DNA of 6,782 bases. Origin: Bacteroidaceae bacterium (GTDB lineage: Bacteria; Bacteroidota; Bacteroidia; Bacteroidales; Bacteroidaceae). Position 1 is the stretch's first letter; each line of letters starts with the position of its first letter. Below the pieces are notes generated by a model. It was given only the letters and a program-made list of their open reading frames with translations. It did no database searches and had not been told where the DNA came from. The stretch spans positions 1 through 6,782 of the forward strand of contig JAEDMP010000100.1 of the NCBI GenBank assembly GCA_016302965.1, written 5' to 3'. Below, piece by piece: positions 1-6,674 of the stretch. The position numbers and the translations under genes are program-made.

Positions 1-331
1 GGATGCTGATGGCCTTGATGATTTCCACCCCTTGGGGCAGTCGTTGCCTCAGTTGGCGGATAGACGTTGCCGTTTCCCTGCCGTGCAGTTGCACCCGGTT
101 GAGGCCGCATTCCTCCGTCCTTCTGACGATGGTCTCCACCTCTTCGTCAACAAACACACCCACCCGTTGGATGCCTTCGGGAATGGTCTGGGCCACGCCC
201 GGGTCGTGGCAGCAGCGCGATGAGGGTTGCCAGAAAATCATACCGATCCAGTCCACGCCCGTCTCCGCCACCTGCCTGATGTTGGAGGCATCGGTCATGC
301 CGCACACCTTGATGATTCGTTTCCTTTCCAT
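1..331 (-). CDS. trpF: Phosphoribosylanthranilate isomerase, N-terminal 110 codons (cut by window edge)
   Basis: TrpF isomerises N-(5'-phosphoribosyl)anthranilate to CdRP, the third step from chorismate to tryptophan, in the cytoplasm. Translating from the ATG at 331 gives a continuous frame to the window edge with the family hallmarks. IKVCGMT at residues 7-13 contains the general-base cysteine (Cys10, equivalent to Cys7 of Thermotoga TrpF). GMIFWQPSSR follows at about 30-39, VGVFVD at about 57-62, and VQLHGRE at about 79-85, a phosphate-barrel strand signature. The catalytic aspartate (Asp126 in Thermotoga) would lie outside the window. The start is 8 bases after the trpC stop, consistent with translation from the same operon transcript. 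The frame is open at position 1, so whether the gene is intact downstream cannot be judged. Identification is firm. Confidence 0.95.
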   Translation of the reverse strand, partial: MERKRIIKVCGMTDASNIRQVAETGVDWIGMIFWQPSSRCCHDPGVAQTIPEGIQRVGVFVDEEVETIVRRTEECGLNRVQLHGRETATSIRQLRQRLPQGVEIIKAISI

Positions 332-339
332 GGCTGTGT

Positions 340-1182
340 TCAGTTTCCGGTCTGAATCTCTCTGATGAAGCTGCCCAGTGCCTCGCCCGGGTCATCCTCT
401 CTCATGAAGGTCTCTCCGATGAGGAACCCCTGGAATCCCGCTATCTGCAGTTCGCGGATGACGTCGGGACGTGAGATGCCGCTCTCGCTCACCTTCACCG
501 CCCCGGCCGGCAGCAGCGATGCCATGCGGAAAGAGTTGTCTATCGAGGTGACAAACGAGCCCAGGTTGCGGTTGTTCACTCCGCAGAGGTCGGGCTCCCA
601 GTCGGCATATTCCGCCTCCTGTTCGCCGTGCATCTCCAGCAGCACCTCCAACTGCAGTTCATGGGCCATGCGCAACAGTTGGCGGCACTCCTGTTTGGAG
701 AGGCAGGCGGCAATCAGCAACACAGCCGAAGCCCCGCAGCGGCGCGCCTGGAAGAGCTGGTATTCATCCACCACGAAGTTCTTGTAGAGGATGGGGATGG
801 TCACTCCCGCCTCCCTCGCTTCGGTGACGAAGGTGTCGCAGCCCCCGAAGTAGTGGCTGTCGGTGAGGATGCTGACGGCGGCAGCCCCTTGCTGCTGGTA
901 ACTCAGCGGGATGCGGCTGGCCTTTCCCTCCTGCTTGATCCATCCCTTGGAGGGCGAGCGCCGCTTGAACTCGGCGATGATGCCTGTGGCCGATTGGCTC
1001 ACGGCCTCCCGGAGCGATGCCACCCGGCCTCCCAGCATCCGCTCCACCTCGGCGTGCAGCAGCCGTTCGGGCGTTTTGGTCTTCATCCGTTCCAGCTCCT
1101 GTCGTTTGTGGGCGACAATCTCCTGCAGGATGTCGTGGGTGGCTCCCCCTTTTATCTCCTCGATGCTTCCTCGGTCTGTCAT
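340..1182 (-). CDS. trpC: Indole-3-glycerol phosphate synthase
   Basis: TrpC closes the indole ring by decarboxylating CdRP to indole-3-glycerol phosphate, the substrate of tryptophan synthase. The 280-residue (beta/alpha)8 barrel has all expected active-site positions. AEFKRRSPSKG at 70-80 supplies Glu71 and Lys73, LYKNF gives Lys134, LLEMH gives Glu183, GVNNRNL gives Asn203, and VSESGI gives Glu233 and Ser234 (equivalent to Glu51, Lys53, Lys110, Glu159, Asn180, Glu210 and Ser211 of Sulfolobus IGPS). It is a single-function enzyme, not fused to TrpF as in E. coli. The protein is slightly longer than the usual 255-265 residues because about 15 residues (MTDRGSIEE...) precede the usual DILQEIVAHKR start. 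No other ATG lies near that point, so the ATG at 1182, 5 bases after the trpD stop, is the best start. Confidence 0.97.
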   Translation of the reverse strand: MTDRGSIEEIKGGATHDILQEIVAHKRQELERMKTKTPERLLHAEVERMLGGRVASLREAVSQSATGIIAEFKRRSPSKGWIKQEGKASRIPLSYQQQGAAAVSILTDSHYFGGCDTFVTEAREAGVTIPILYKNFVVDEYQLFQARRCGASAVLLIAACLSKQECRQLLRMAHELQLEVLLEMHGEQEAEYADWEPDLCGVNNRNLGSFVTSIDNSFRMASLLPAGAVKVSESGISRPDVIRELQIAGFQGFLIGETFMREDDPGEALGSFIREIQTGN

Positions 1183-1187
1183 AGTTT

Positions 1188-2186
1188 TCAGCTGTTCAGT
1201 TCAACAAACTTGTGGAAGGTGGCGAGTGCCTTGCCGCTGTCAATCGACTCGCGGGCGATGTCGATGCACTCCTCAATCTCCTTCTGTCCCCGTTCCAGCA
1301 CCTGAATGCCGAAGGCGGCATTGGCGAGCACCACGTTCTTCTGTGCGGGCAGTGCCGTGTTGCTGAGTACGCGGTCGAATATCTCCTTGGCCTCCTTCTC
1401 GTTGGCGCCGGCCATCAGTTCCTCGGGTTGGGTGATGCCGAAGCCCAGGTCCTGGGGTTTGAAGATGCGTTCATACTGGTTGGTGGTCACCTTGAAGTCG
1501 CCCGTGAGCGAGATTTCGTCATAGCCGTCGATGCTGTTCACGATACCATAGTCGATGCCTATTTTCTGGTACACATTATTATATAGGCGCATCTGGTCGA
1601 GGTTGGCCACACCGAGCAGTTGGCATTGTGGCTTCGAGGGGTTGACGATGGGACCCAGCAGGTTGAAGCAGGTGGGGAACTGGAGAGCCTTGCGGATGGG
1701 TCCCACAAACTTCATGGCTTTGGCAAAGAGCTGGGCGTGCAGATACACGATGCCACACTCGTTGATGCAGCGGTTCAGCTGGTCGAGGTCGTCGGTAAAC
1801 TTCACCCCGTGGTTGGCGATTACGTTCGATGCACCGCTGGTGCTGGTGGCGGCATAGTTGCCGTGTTTGGCCACCTTGTAGCCGGCACCTGCGATGACGA
1901 AGCAGGCAGTGGTCGAGATGTTGAAGGTGTTCTTGCGGTCACCTCCTGTTCCCACCACGTCGATATAGCGTTCGCAGTCGAGCGGCACAGGCACGCCGGT
2001 CTCCAGTATGCCGTCGCGGAATCCGAGCAGTTCGTCCACGGTCACCCCTCTCATCTGCAGGGCGGTGAGCAGGGCGGTAATCTGTTCGTTGGGGTATCGG
2101 TCTTGGGTGATGCCGATGAGTATGTCTTTGGTTTCCTGTCGTGTCAGCTCCTCTTGGGCCAACACCCGGTTGAGAATTTCTTTCAT
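1188..2186 (-). CDS. trpD: Anthranilate phosphoribosyltransferase
   Basis: TrpD transfers phosphoribose from PRPP to anthranilate, the second step of the branch. The 332-residue protein matches the usual family length. Visible motifs, in order, are the PRPP-binding VGTGGD at 78-83, the KHGN loop at 107-110 followed by the small-residue stretch ATSTSGASNV, NLLGPIVNP at 175-183, and the Mg-binding DGYDE at 220-224. The ATG at 2186 gives the standard family N-terminus (MKEILNRVL). The frame remains open far upstream into trpG, but that extension is low-complexity shadow translation of the trpG coding strand and is not part of the protein. The 62-base gap to trpG is the widest in the operon and is A/T-rich just before the start, as is usual for Bacteroidota. 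It is monofunctional; in E. coli the equivalent domain is fused to TrpG. Confidence 0.97.
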   Translation of the reverse strand: MKEILNRVLAQEELTRQETKDILIGITQDRYPNEQITALLTALQMRGVTVDELLGFRDGILETGVPVPLDCERYIDVVGTGGDRKNTFNISTTACFVIAGAGYKVAKHGNYAATSTSGASNVIANHGVKFTDDLDQLNRCINECGIVYLHAQLFAKAMKFVGPIRKALQFPTCFNLLGPIVNPSKPQCQLLGVANLDQMRLYNNVYQKIGIDYGIVNSIDGYDEISLTGDFKVTTNQYERIFKPQDLGFGITQPEELMAGANEKEAKEIFDRVLSNTALPAQKNVVLANAAFGIQVLERGQKEIEECIDIARESIDSGKALATFHKFVELNS

Positions 2187-2248
2187 GATGCTGATATTGT
2201 TATGTGGTTGATATATAGATGTAGATGATTTTGGGGTAGCTGTCGCTG

Positions 2249-2812
2249 TCAGTGGCGGATGAAATTCTCGAGCATGGTTCTGCCGTCGGGTGTGAGCACA
2301 CTCTCGGGATGGAACTGGATGCCATGGATATCCATCTCCCGGTGACGTAGCGCCATCACCTGGCCCTCGTCGCTCAGTGCCGTCACTTCCAGTGCCTCGG
2401 GCCATCCCTCGCGGTCCACCACCCAGGAGTGGTATCTGCCCATGGTGATTCTTTCGGGCAGTCCGTCGAAGAGATAGTCGTTGCCCAGTTGGGTTCCTTC
2501 GGTAGCCACCCCATGGAACACTGTGCTCAGGTTGGTCAGCTGGCCGCCGAACACCTCGCCGATGGCCTGATGGCCCAGACACACACCGAGTATCGGTTTG
2601 CGTCCGGCATAGTGTCGGATGACCTCGAGCAGCAGTCCGGCCTCCGAGGGGATGCCCGGTCCGGGACTGAGGATAATCTTGTCGAATGCGTCGAGTGCTT
2701 CCAGTTCAAACTCGTCGTTGCGCACTACGCTCACCTCTGCGCCCAGTTCCTTCACCAAGTGGCTGAGGTTATAGGTAAACGAGTCGTAATTGTCTATGAT
2801 AACGATTTTCAT
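2249..2812 (-). CDS. trpG: Anthranilate synthase component II (glutamine amidotransferase subunit)
   Basis: TrpG hydrolyses glutamine and passes ammonia to TrpE, which makes anthranilate. The 187-residue protein is a complete class I glutamine amidotransferase. DNYDSFTYNL at 7-16 is the typical start, SPGPG at 49-53 forms the oxyanion-hole loop, GVCLGHQAIGE carries the nucleophile Cys78, and FHPES gives His168 and Glu170 of the catalytic triad. The length suits a stand-alone subunit (about 190 residues). A pabA-type amidotransferase shared with folate synthesis looks the same in sequence, and one protein may serve both pathways. Position between trpE and trpD supports trpG as the main role. 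The start at 2812 lies 40 bases after the trpE stop, behind an A/C-rich stretch. Confidence 0.96.
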   Translation of the reverse strand: MKIVIIDNYDSFTYNLSHLVKELGAEVSVVRNDEFELEALDAFDKIILSPGPGIPSEAGLLLEVIRHYAGRKPILGVCLGHQAIGEVFGGQLTNLSTVFHGVATEGTQLGNDYLFDGLPERITMGRYHSWVVDREGWPEALEVTALSDEGQVMALRHREMDIHGIQFHPESVLTPDGRTMLENFIRH

Positions 2813-2819
2813 GATGATG

Positions 2820-2844
2820 CTTGTTGGATGGTTCTTGTTGGATG
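2820..2844 (-). repeat. Pair of 11-base direct repeats between trpE and trpG
   Basis: The plus-strand sequence CTTGTTGGATG occurs at 2820-2830 and again at 2834-2844, 14 bases apart, and almost fills the 40-base gap before the trpG start. The repeat is seen directly. No function is evident; it could be a local slippage duplication or simply low-complexity spacer. Confidence 0.5.
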
Positions 2845-2852
2845 TTAGGGTG

Positions 2853-4274
2853 CTACATGTTTTCTGCCAGTTGGATGGCCTTGCGCAGTGCCCCCAGTTT
2901 GTTGTTCACCTCCTGCAGTTCATAGTCCTCGTCGCTCTTGGCCACGATGCCGCCTCCCGCCTGGAACCACAGTTCGCCGTTGCGGGCCACGAAGGTGCGG
3001 ATGGTGATGGCCTGGTTGAGGCTGCGGTCGAGTCCGATGAAACCGATGCAGCCGCCATAGGCACCGCGGCTGTGCGGCTCATACTCGCTGATGAGTTGCA
3101 TGGCCCTCACCTTGGGTGCTCCCGAGAGCGTTCCGGCGGGGAAGGTGTCGATGAACGCCTTGATGGGGTCGGCCCCCTCGTCGAGTTCACCGCTCACGCG
3201 CGATACGAGGTGGATGACGTGTGAGTAGTACTGCAGATCTTTGTAGAAGTCCACCTTCACCCCGTGGCAGTTGCGGCTCAGGTCGTTGCGGGCCAGGTCC
3301 ACCAGCATCACGTGTTCCGCATTCTCTTTCGGGTCGTTGCGCAGGTATTCGGCACCGCGGCGGTCGGCCTCGGCATCCCCTGTGCGTTTGGTGGTGCCGG
3401 CGATGGGGTCGATATAAGCCTTGCCATGCTCAATGCGGCAGTGGGTTTCAGGCGAGGATCCGAAGATGCGGAAGCCGCCGAAGTCGAAGTAGAAGAGGTA
3501 GGGCGAGGGGTTGATGGAGCGCAGTGCGCGGTAGAGTTTGAAGTCATCCCCCTCGTAGCGCTGGATGAAACGTCGCGAGAGCACAATCTGGAACACGTCG
3601 CCCCTCATGCAGTGGCTGATGCCCCGTCGGATGTTCGCCTTGTGCTCCTCGTCGGTCAGGGGCGAGTAGGTGTTGCCCACGGGATGGAAGGGGTAGGGCT
3701 GAACGTTGGCCTTGTTCATCAGCCGTTGTATCTCGGCCAGATGCATCTCCGCCTTCTGCGGGTCGTCGTCGCAGAGGGTGACGATGGTGAGGCTGTTGTT
3801 GAAATGGTCGAACACGATGATGTCACGGAAGAGGATATACATCATGTCGGGGGCATCGTTGCGCTCGATGGTTTCCTCCTTCACGTGGATGTTCTCGAAA
3901 TACCTCACCGCATTGAAGGCCGTATAGCCGTAGAGTCCGCAGAAGTGGCTGTTCTCTCCCTCCACCTTCAGGTGGGCGAGGAAGTCGTTGATGGCATGGT
4001 CGCAGCGGTAGTTCCGGTCAACGGCGTGCGAGGTGGTTGTTCCGTCGGGCAGGGTGCAGGTGGCGATGCCATGGTTGATGGCCACCGAGGCGATGGGGTT
4101 GATGCCGATAAACGAGCGGCTGTTGTTGGCGTCGTGATAGTCGGAACTCTCCATCAGTGCGCTCTGTGGATACACATCGCGGAGTCTCATGTAGACACCC
4201 ACGGGTGTGTAGAGGTCGGCCAGGATGGTCTTGCTGGCGGTGGTATAGTGGAAACTGTTCATGGTCTGGTTCAT
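2853..4274 (-). CDS. trpE: Anthranilate synthase component I
   Basis: TrpE converts chorismate plus ammonia (from TrpG) to anthranilate and pyruvate, the committed step and usual target of tryptophan feedback inhibition. The 473-residue protein has an N-terminal regulatory part with ALMESSD at 39-45, matching the LLES-type tryptophan-binding motif. The chorismate-binding domain has GDVFQIVLSRRF at 225-236, PSPYLFYF at 257-264, PIAGTTKR at 290-297, DPKENAEHVMLVDLARND at 314-331, AGTLSGAPKVRAM at 380-392, GAYGG at 404-408 and QAGGGIVA at 438-445. The feedback motif suggests enzyme activity is inhibited by tryptophan, in addition to transcript attenuation. The start is uncertain by four codons: ATG at 4274 or ATG at 4262 (MNSFHYTT), the latter closer to what I recall of relatives. 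The gap to trpB is 46 bases and A-rich near the start. Confidence 0.97.
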   Translation of the reverse strand: MNQTMNSFHYTTASKTILADLYTPVGVYMRLRDVYPQSALMESSDYHDANNSRSFIGINPIASVAINHGIATCTLPDGTTTSHAVDRNYRCDHAINDFLAHLKVEGENSHFCGLYGYTAFNAVRYFENIHVKEETIERNDAPDMMYILFRDIIVFDHFNNSLTIVTLCDDDPQKAEMHLAEIQRLMNKANVQPYPFHPVGNTYSPLTDEEHKANIRRGISHCMRGDVFQIVLSRRFIQRYEGDDFKLYRALRSINPSPYLFYFDFGGFRIFGSSPETHCRIEHGKAYIDPIAGTTKRTGDAEADRRGAEYLRNDPKENAEHVMLVDLARNDLSRNCHGVKVDFYKDLQYYSHVIHLVSRVSGELDEGADPIKAFIDTFPAGTLSGAPKVRAMQLISEYEPHSRGAYGGCIGFIGLDRSLNQAITIRTFVARNGELWFQAGGGIVAKSDEDYELQEVNNKLGALRKAIQLAENM

Positions 4275-4320
4275 TGTCTTCTTTTTCTTGATACGTTTTT
4301 GGTTTGCAGCCGGCTGGAGG

Positions 4321-5523
4321 TCAGAAGTTGCCGTATTCTCCGGCCATCTCCTTGTGGCTCAGATAGGTCTCTACATCCTTGTCGCCTCGTCCGCTGACGG
4401 TGAGCACCACCACGTCCTCCTTCCTGAAGTTCATCTTGCCCAGGGCGGCCAGTGCGTGGGCACTCTCCAGAGCGGGGATGATACCCTCCAGTCGGGTCAG
4501 TTCGTAGGCGGCCTTCACCGCCTCGTCGTCGTTGATGCTCAGCACGGTAGCCCGATGTTGTGTGGCGAGGTTGGCGTGCATGGGTCCGATGCCCGGGTAG
4601 TCGAGTCCCGCCGAGATGCTCTCCGCCTCGATAATCTGTCCGTCGGCGGTCTGCATCACCAGGGTACGAGCCCCGTGCAGGATGCCGAGACTGCCGGCAT
4701 GGATGGTGGCGGCGGTATGTCCTGTCTCCACGCCCAGTCCGCCTGCTTCGGCCAGCACAATCTTCACCCGTTCGTCATCGATATAGTGGTAGATGGTGCC
4801 TGCGGCATTGGATCCTCCGCCCACACAGGCCATCAGATAGTCGGGATAGTCGCGTCCAGTTTTCTCGACCAGTTGCTCTTTGATTTCCTTCGAGATGATG
4901 CTCTGCAGCCTTGCCACCATGTCGGGGTAGGGGTGGGGTCCCACGGTGGACCCGATGATATAGAAGGTGTCGGAGGGGTGGCAGCACCAGTCTCTGATGG
5001 CCTCGTTGGTGGCATCCTTCAGGGTACAGTTGCCCGATGTCACGGGTCTGATTTCCGCTCCCAGCATCTTCATCCGCTCCACGTTGGTGTGCTGCCGTTC
5101 CACATCCAGTGCTCCCTGGTACACCACACAGGGCATGTCCATCAGCGCACAGACCGTGGCGGTGGCCACACCGTGCTGTCCGGCACCCGTCTCGGCGATG
5201 ATGCGTTTCTTGCCCATCTTCTTGGCGAGCAGAATCTGTCCGATGGTGTTGTTGATTTTGTGTGCGCCCGTGTGGTTCAGGTCTTCGCGTTTCAGATAGA
5301 GTTGGCAGCCGTATTTCTCGCTCATGCGCTTGGCGAGGTAGAGGGGCGAGGGGCGTCCCACATAGTCGCGCAGCAGCGCCATATACTCTTTCTGGAACTC
5401 CTCCGACTCGATTACCTTCAGGTATTCCTTCTTCAGGTTCTCCACTGTGGCATAGAGAATCTCGGGCACGTAGGCTCCGCCGAACTCTCCGTAAAATCCT
5501 TTTTCGTCTACTTGATAGCTCAT
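4321..5523 (-). CDS. trpB: Tryptophan synthase beta chain
   Basis: TrpB is the PLP enzyme that joins indole to serine to form tryptophan. It works as an alpha2-beta2 complex with TrpA, whose gene presumably lies beyond trpF. The 400-residue protein is a TrpB1-type chain. GEFGGAYVPEIL is at 12-23, LKREDLNHTGAHKINN carries the PLP lysine at Lys89, and ETGAGQHG holds the catalytic Glu111. The phosphate-binding loop GGGSNA is at 235-240, and SGRGDKD places the pyridine-nitrogen serine at Ser377. The ATG at 5523 was chosen because it gives the family N-terminus (MSYQVDEKGFYGEFGG) and follows an A-rich tract. The frame also opens at an ATG at 5571, but those 16 extra residues are polar and unlike the family. 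As first structural gene, it sits directly behind the attenuator. Confidence 0.97.
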   Translation of the reverse strand: MSYQVDEKGFYGEFGGAYVPEILYATVENLKKEYLKVIESEEFQKEYMALLRDYVGRPSPLYLAKRMSEKYGCQLYLKREDLNHTGAHKINNTIGQILLAKKMGKKRIIAETGAGQHGVATATVCALMDMPCVVYQGALDVERQHTNVERMKMLGAEIRPVTSGNCTLKDATNEAIRDWCCHPSDTFYIIGSTVGPHPYPDMVARLQSIISKEIKEQLVEKTGRDYPDYLMACVGGGSNAAGTIYHYIDDERVKIVLAEAGGLGVETGHTAATIHAGSLGILHGARTLVMQTADGQIIEAESISAGLDYPGIGPMHANLATQHRATVLSINDDEAVKAAYELTRLEGIIPALESAHALAALGKMNFRKEDVVVLTVSGRGDKDVETYLSHKEMAGEYGNF

Positions 5524-5602
5524 ATCCGGTATTGTTTTGTTTTGTTTACTTGTTTGATGTCTGTCCCACATGGTTGGTCATCCCTTGTGGAATTTTGGTC
5601 AT

Positions 5603-5632
5603 AAAAAAGACCCGTCGCAGAACCGACGAGCC
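5603..5632 (-). terminator. Intrinsic terminator of the trp leader (attenuator)
   Basis: On the minus strand a 9-bp stem (arms GGCTCGTCG at 5632-5624 and CGACGGGTC at 5617-5609, with two G-U pairs) closes a 6-base loop and is followed by six T at 5608-5603. Flanking AAGGA and T-run bases could lengthen the stem with weak pairs. It lies between the Trp-codon leader peptide and trpB, with no structural gene ending at it, which is the position of an attenuator and not of an operon-end terminator. The hairpin is seen directly; its regulatory role is inferred from context. Confidence 0.88.
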
Positions 5633-5701
5633 TCCTTATCACCTTTTTATTATCATATCTTCAATTCCATGCAATTTCAAGGTATATGGCATAGTGCCCG
5701 C
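5626..5701 (-). promoter_or_regulatory. Candidate antiterminator pairing in the trp leader
   Basis: GCGGGC at 5701-5696, inside the leader peptide just after the Trp codons, can pair with GCTCGT at 5631-5626, which is most of the 5' arm of the terminator (six pairs, two of them G-U). A ribosome stalled on the Trp codons at 5733-5725 would leave GCGGGC free, so the pairing has the right geometry. It is short and would compete poorly with the 9-bp terminator unless helped by further contacts, for example CCTT at 5682-5679 with AAGG at 5637-5634. This is inference by eye, with no folding energy computed. Confidence 0.3.
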
Positions 5702-5757
5702 GATTCTTTCAATCCCGAGTTGCGCCACCACCAAATGTTATATAGATTCTGTCTCAT
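5677..5757 (-). CDS. trpL: trp operon leader peptide with three consecutive Trp codons
   Basis: This 26-codon frame starts at ATG 5757 (MRQNLYNI), continues with TGG TGG TGG as codons 9-11 (5733-5725), and ends at TGA 5679-5677. Tryptophan is rare, so three in a row in a tiny frame upstream of a trp operon, 44 bases before an intrinsic terminator, is strong evidence for a leader peptide whose translation senses charged tRNA-Trp. When tryptophan is scarce the ribosome should stall on these codons and favour an alternative RNA fold that prevents termination. An arginine and an asparagine codon follow the Trp run. The start codon is preceded by A-rich sequence (AAAAAACAGCAGAAC), as expected for Bacteroidota. 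The gene symbol is given by analogy with enterobacterial trpL; the peptides are not homologous in sequence. Confidence 0.88.
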   Translation of the reverse strand: MRQNLYNIWWWRNSGLKESRALCHIP

Positions 5758-5782
5758 GTTCTGCTGTTTTTTATTTCGTTTG

Positions 5783-5813
5783 CAAAAGTAGGGTTTTTCT
5801 TTCAAACTGCAAA
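5783..5813 (-). promoter_or_regulatory. Bacteroidota-type promoter of the trp operon
   Basis: On the minus strand TTTG at 5813-5810 is followed after exactly 19 bases by TACTTTTG at 5790-5783. This matches the Bacteroidota primary-sigma pattern (TTTG near -33, TAnnTTTG near -7). Transcription would start around 5775-5780, giving about 20 bases before the leader-peptide ATG and about 250 bases before trpB. No other promoter of this quality was seen between the MmcQ/YjbR gene and trpB. The match is seen; the start site is inferred. Confidence 0.8.
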
Positions 5814-6029
5814 ATATTTTGCCGATTATTTTCCAAAATATTACATTTTCCCCTGTTTTCGTGATTCCCGAACATTCTCACCATCGTCTGGTTGAGTAGA
5901 TGTTCGGCTGTATGCGAGGGTCGGTGCTCCTCCTTGTTGTGGCTGTTGAGTGTCGGTTGTTCCATGGGGTAGGGTGATATGATGTTTGTATATTTTGTGG
6001 CAGGATATGCTCGCAAGGCTCATCTGTTT

Positions 6030-6407
6030 TCAGACAACCTGCTGGTAACGCTGCCTGACGGCCTTGGGGAGTTTCGACAGCACGAGATGGTATGACTCCT
6101 CAATCCACGACCTGACCAACGCTTCGGATAACCCTTCATATGCCACGTCGCTCCAGTGCCGTTTGTTCCAATGCCACGCCGGGCTGACCTCCTGATAGCG
6201 TTCGCGCAACTCTTCGTTGCGCCCGGGCTCCAGTTTGAGGGCAAACCTCGGAGCCGAGTCTCCCGGTTTCTGGCTGTCGCCTCCCAGCCAGAGGCAGAGG
6301 AAAATCTTACCTTCGATTCTGAAGGTGATATTGTCATCGCCGAACGGTTGGTCTTCGGTCACTCCGGGGAGTGACAGGGTAAATGTTCTTGCTTCTTCGA
6401 TATTCAT
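6030..6407 (-). CDS. MmcQ/YjbR family protein
   Basis: This intact 125-residue protein belongs to the MmcQ/YjbR family, which has a CyaY-like fold. Members are often labelled DNA-binding, but the cellular role is poorly defined. The family pattern is clear: an N-terminal helix, then LPGVTEDQPFGDD at 13-25, a strand pair around ITFRIEGKIFLCLWL at 27-41, FALKLEPGRNEELRERY at 55-71, PAWHWNKRHW at 76-85, and SYHLVLSKLPKAVRQ at 105-119. Length matches the family norm of about 115-130 residues. The ATG at 6407 gives the usual start just before the first helix. The gene is 36 bases downstream of the broken acetyltransferase. It lies upstream of the trp promoter in the same direction, and nothing suggests a tryptophan-related function. 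No convincing terminator follows it. Confidence 0.9.
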   Translation of the reverse strand: MNIEEARTFTLSLPGVTEDQPFGDDNITFRIEGKIFLCLWLGGDSQKPGDSAPRFALKLEPGRNEELRERYQEVSPAWHWNKRHWSDVAYEGLSEALVRSWIEESYHLVLSKLPKAVRQRYQQVV

Positions 6408-6443
6408 GGGGGCAATACTATTTGGTTACAGGTTTATCTGTAT

Positions 6444-6626
6444 TCATTGATCATCAACGTGAGAGAAGGTCTCTACATCAGAGGCTTCTATCTTGAAATA
6501 CCGTTCTATCCACTCTCTGTTCAGACGGATAAAATCGTTCTTGTATTTGGGATTGTAGGTTTCGATATGCACTTGGGCTGTGGAAGCATACTTGTTGTAT
6601 TCAGAACACTGTTTCTTCCTCTTCAT
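6444..6626 (-). pseudogene. Truncated GNAT-type acetyltransferase, N-terminal remnant
   Basis: From ATG 6626 a 60-codon frame runs to TGA at 6446-6444. Residues from about 21 on (ETYNPKYKNDFIRLNREWIE, then RYFKIEASDVETFSHVDD) resemble the start of a family of about 150-170-residue GNAT N-acetyltransferases common in Bacteroidales, as I recall them. The frame stops right after HVDDQ, before any acetyl-CoA-binding segment ((Q/R)xxGx(G/A)), so it cannot be an active enzyme. The first 20 residues (MKRKKQ...) do not look like the family and may be noncoding sequence read through; the original start could have been near the GTG at 6572. Only 36 bases separate the stop from the next gene, so the missing part is not merely out of frame nearby. 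A deletion or recombination joint near 6444 is the likely cause. Base composition is more A/T-rich than in the trp genes. Confidence 0.6.
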
Positions 6627-6674
6627 TCTGCAAAAAAAAGAAGTTATATAACCCACACTTTGGGAGTAAGATTC

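Noticed and set aside
2187..2582. Upstream in-frame extension of trpD by 132 codons, overlapping trpG
   Set aside because: The extension is read on the trpG coding strand in another frame, is rich in Arg, Gly and Pro without family similarity, and the ATG at 2186 gives the normal TrpD start.
4307..4316. Ten-base palindrome CAGCCGGCTG between trpB and trpE
   Set aside because: It is perfect but has no loop and no T-run, and a ten-base palindrome is not unusual in this GC-rich sequence; no regulator site is recognised.
3264..4397. 377-codon plus-strand open frame antisense to trpE
   Set aside because: It is Val/Gly/Ala-rich translation of the complement of trpE with no recognisable domain.
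4261..5604. 447-codon plus-strand open frame antisense to trpB
   Set aside because: It is a mirror of the high-GC trpB coding sequence; the His/Gly/Val-rich product resembles no family, while the minus strand is unmistakably TrpB.
5524..5776. T-box or other tRNA/metabolite-sensing riboswitch in the trp leader
   Set aside because: No T-box or specifier-loop motif is seen, and the translated leader with a TGG run explains the region better.
5771..6016. 81-codon minus-strand open frame between the MmcQ/YjbR gene and the leader peptide
   Set aside because: It runs straight through the trp promoter, has no recognisable motif, and its Asn/His/Thr-rich composition looks like noncoding A/T-rich DNA. 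I see nothing supportable in 5814-6029.
6408..6443. TAGTATTG just before the MmcQ/YjbR start as a -7 promoter element
   Set aside because: It lies only five bases before the ATG, so transcription would start at or inside the gene, and no spaced TTTG partner stands out.
6604..6674. Possible terminator (CCCA...TGGG followed by a run of eight T) after the partial gene at the window edge
   Set aside because: The stem has only four pairs and the T-run begins well past it, so it does not meet the form of an intrinsic terminator.
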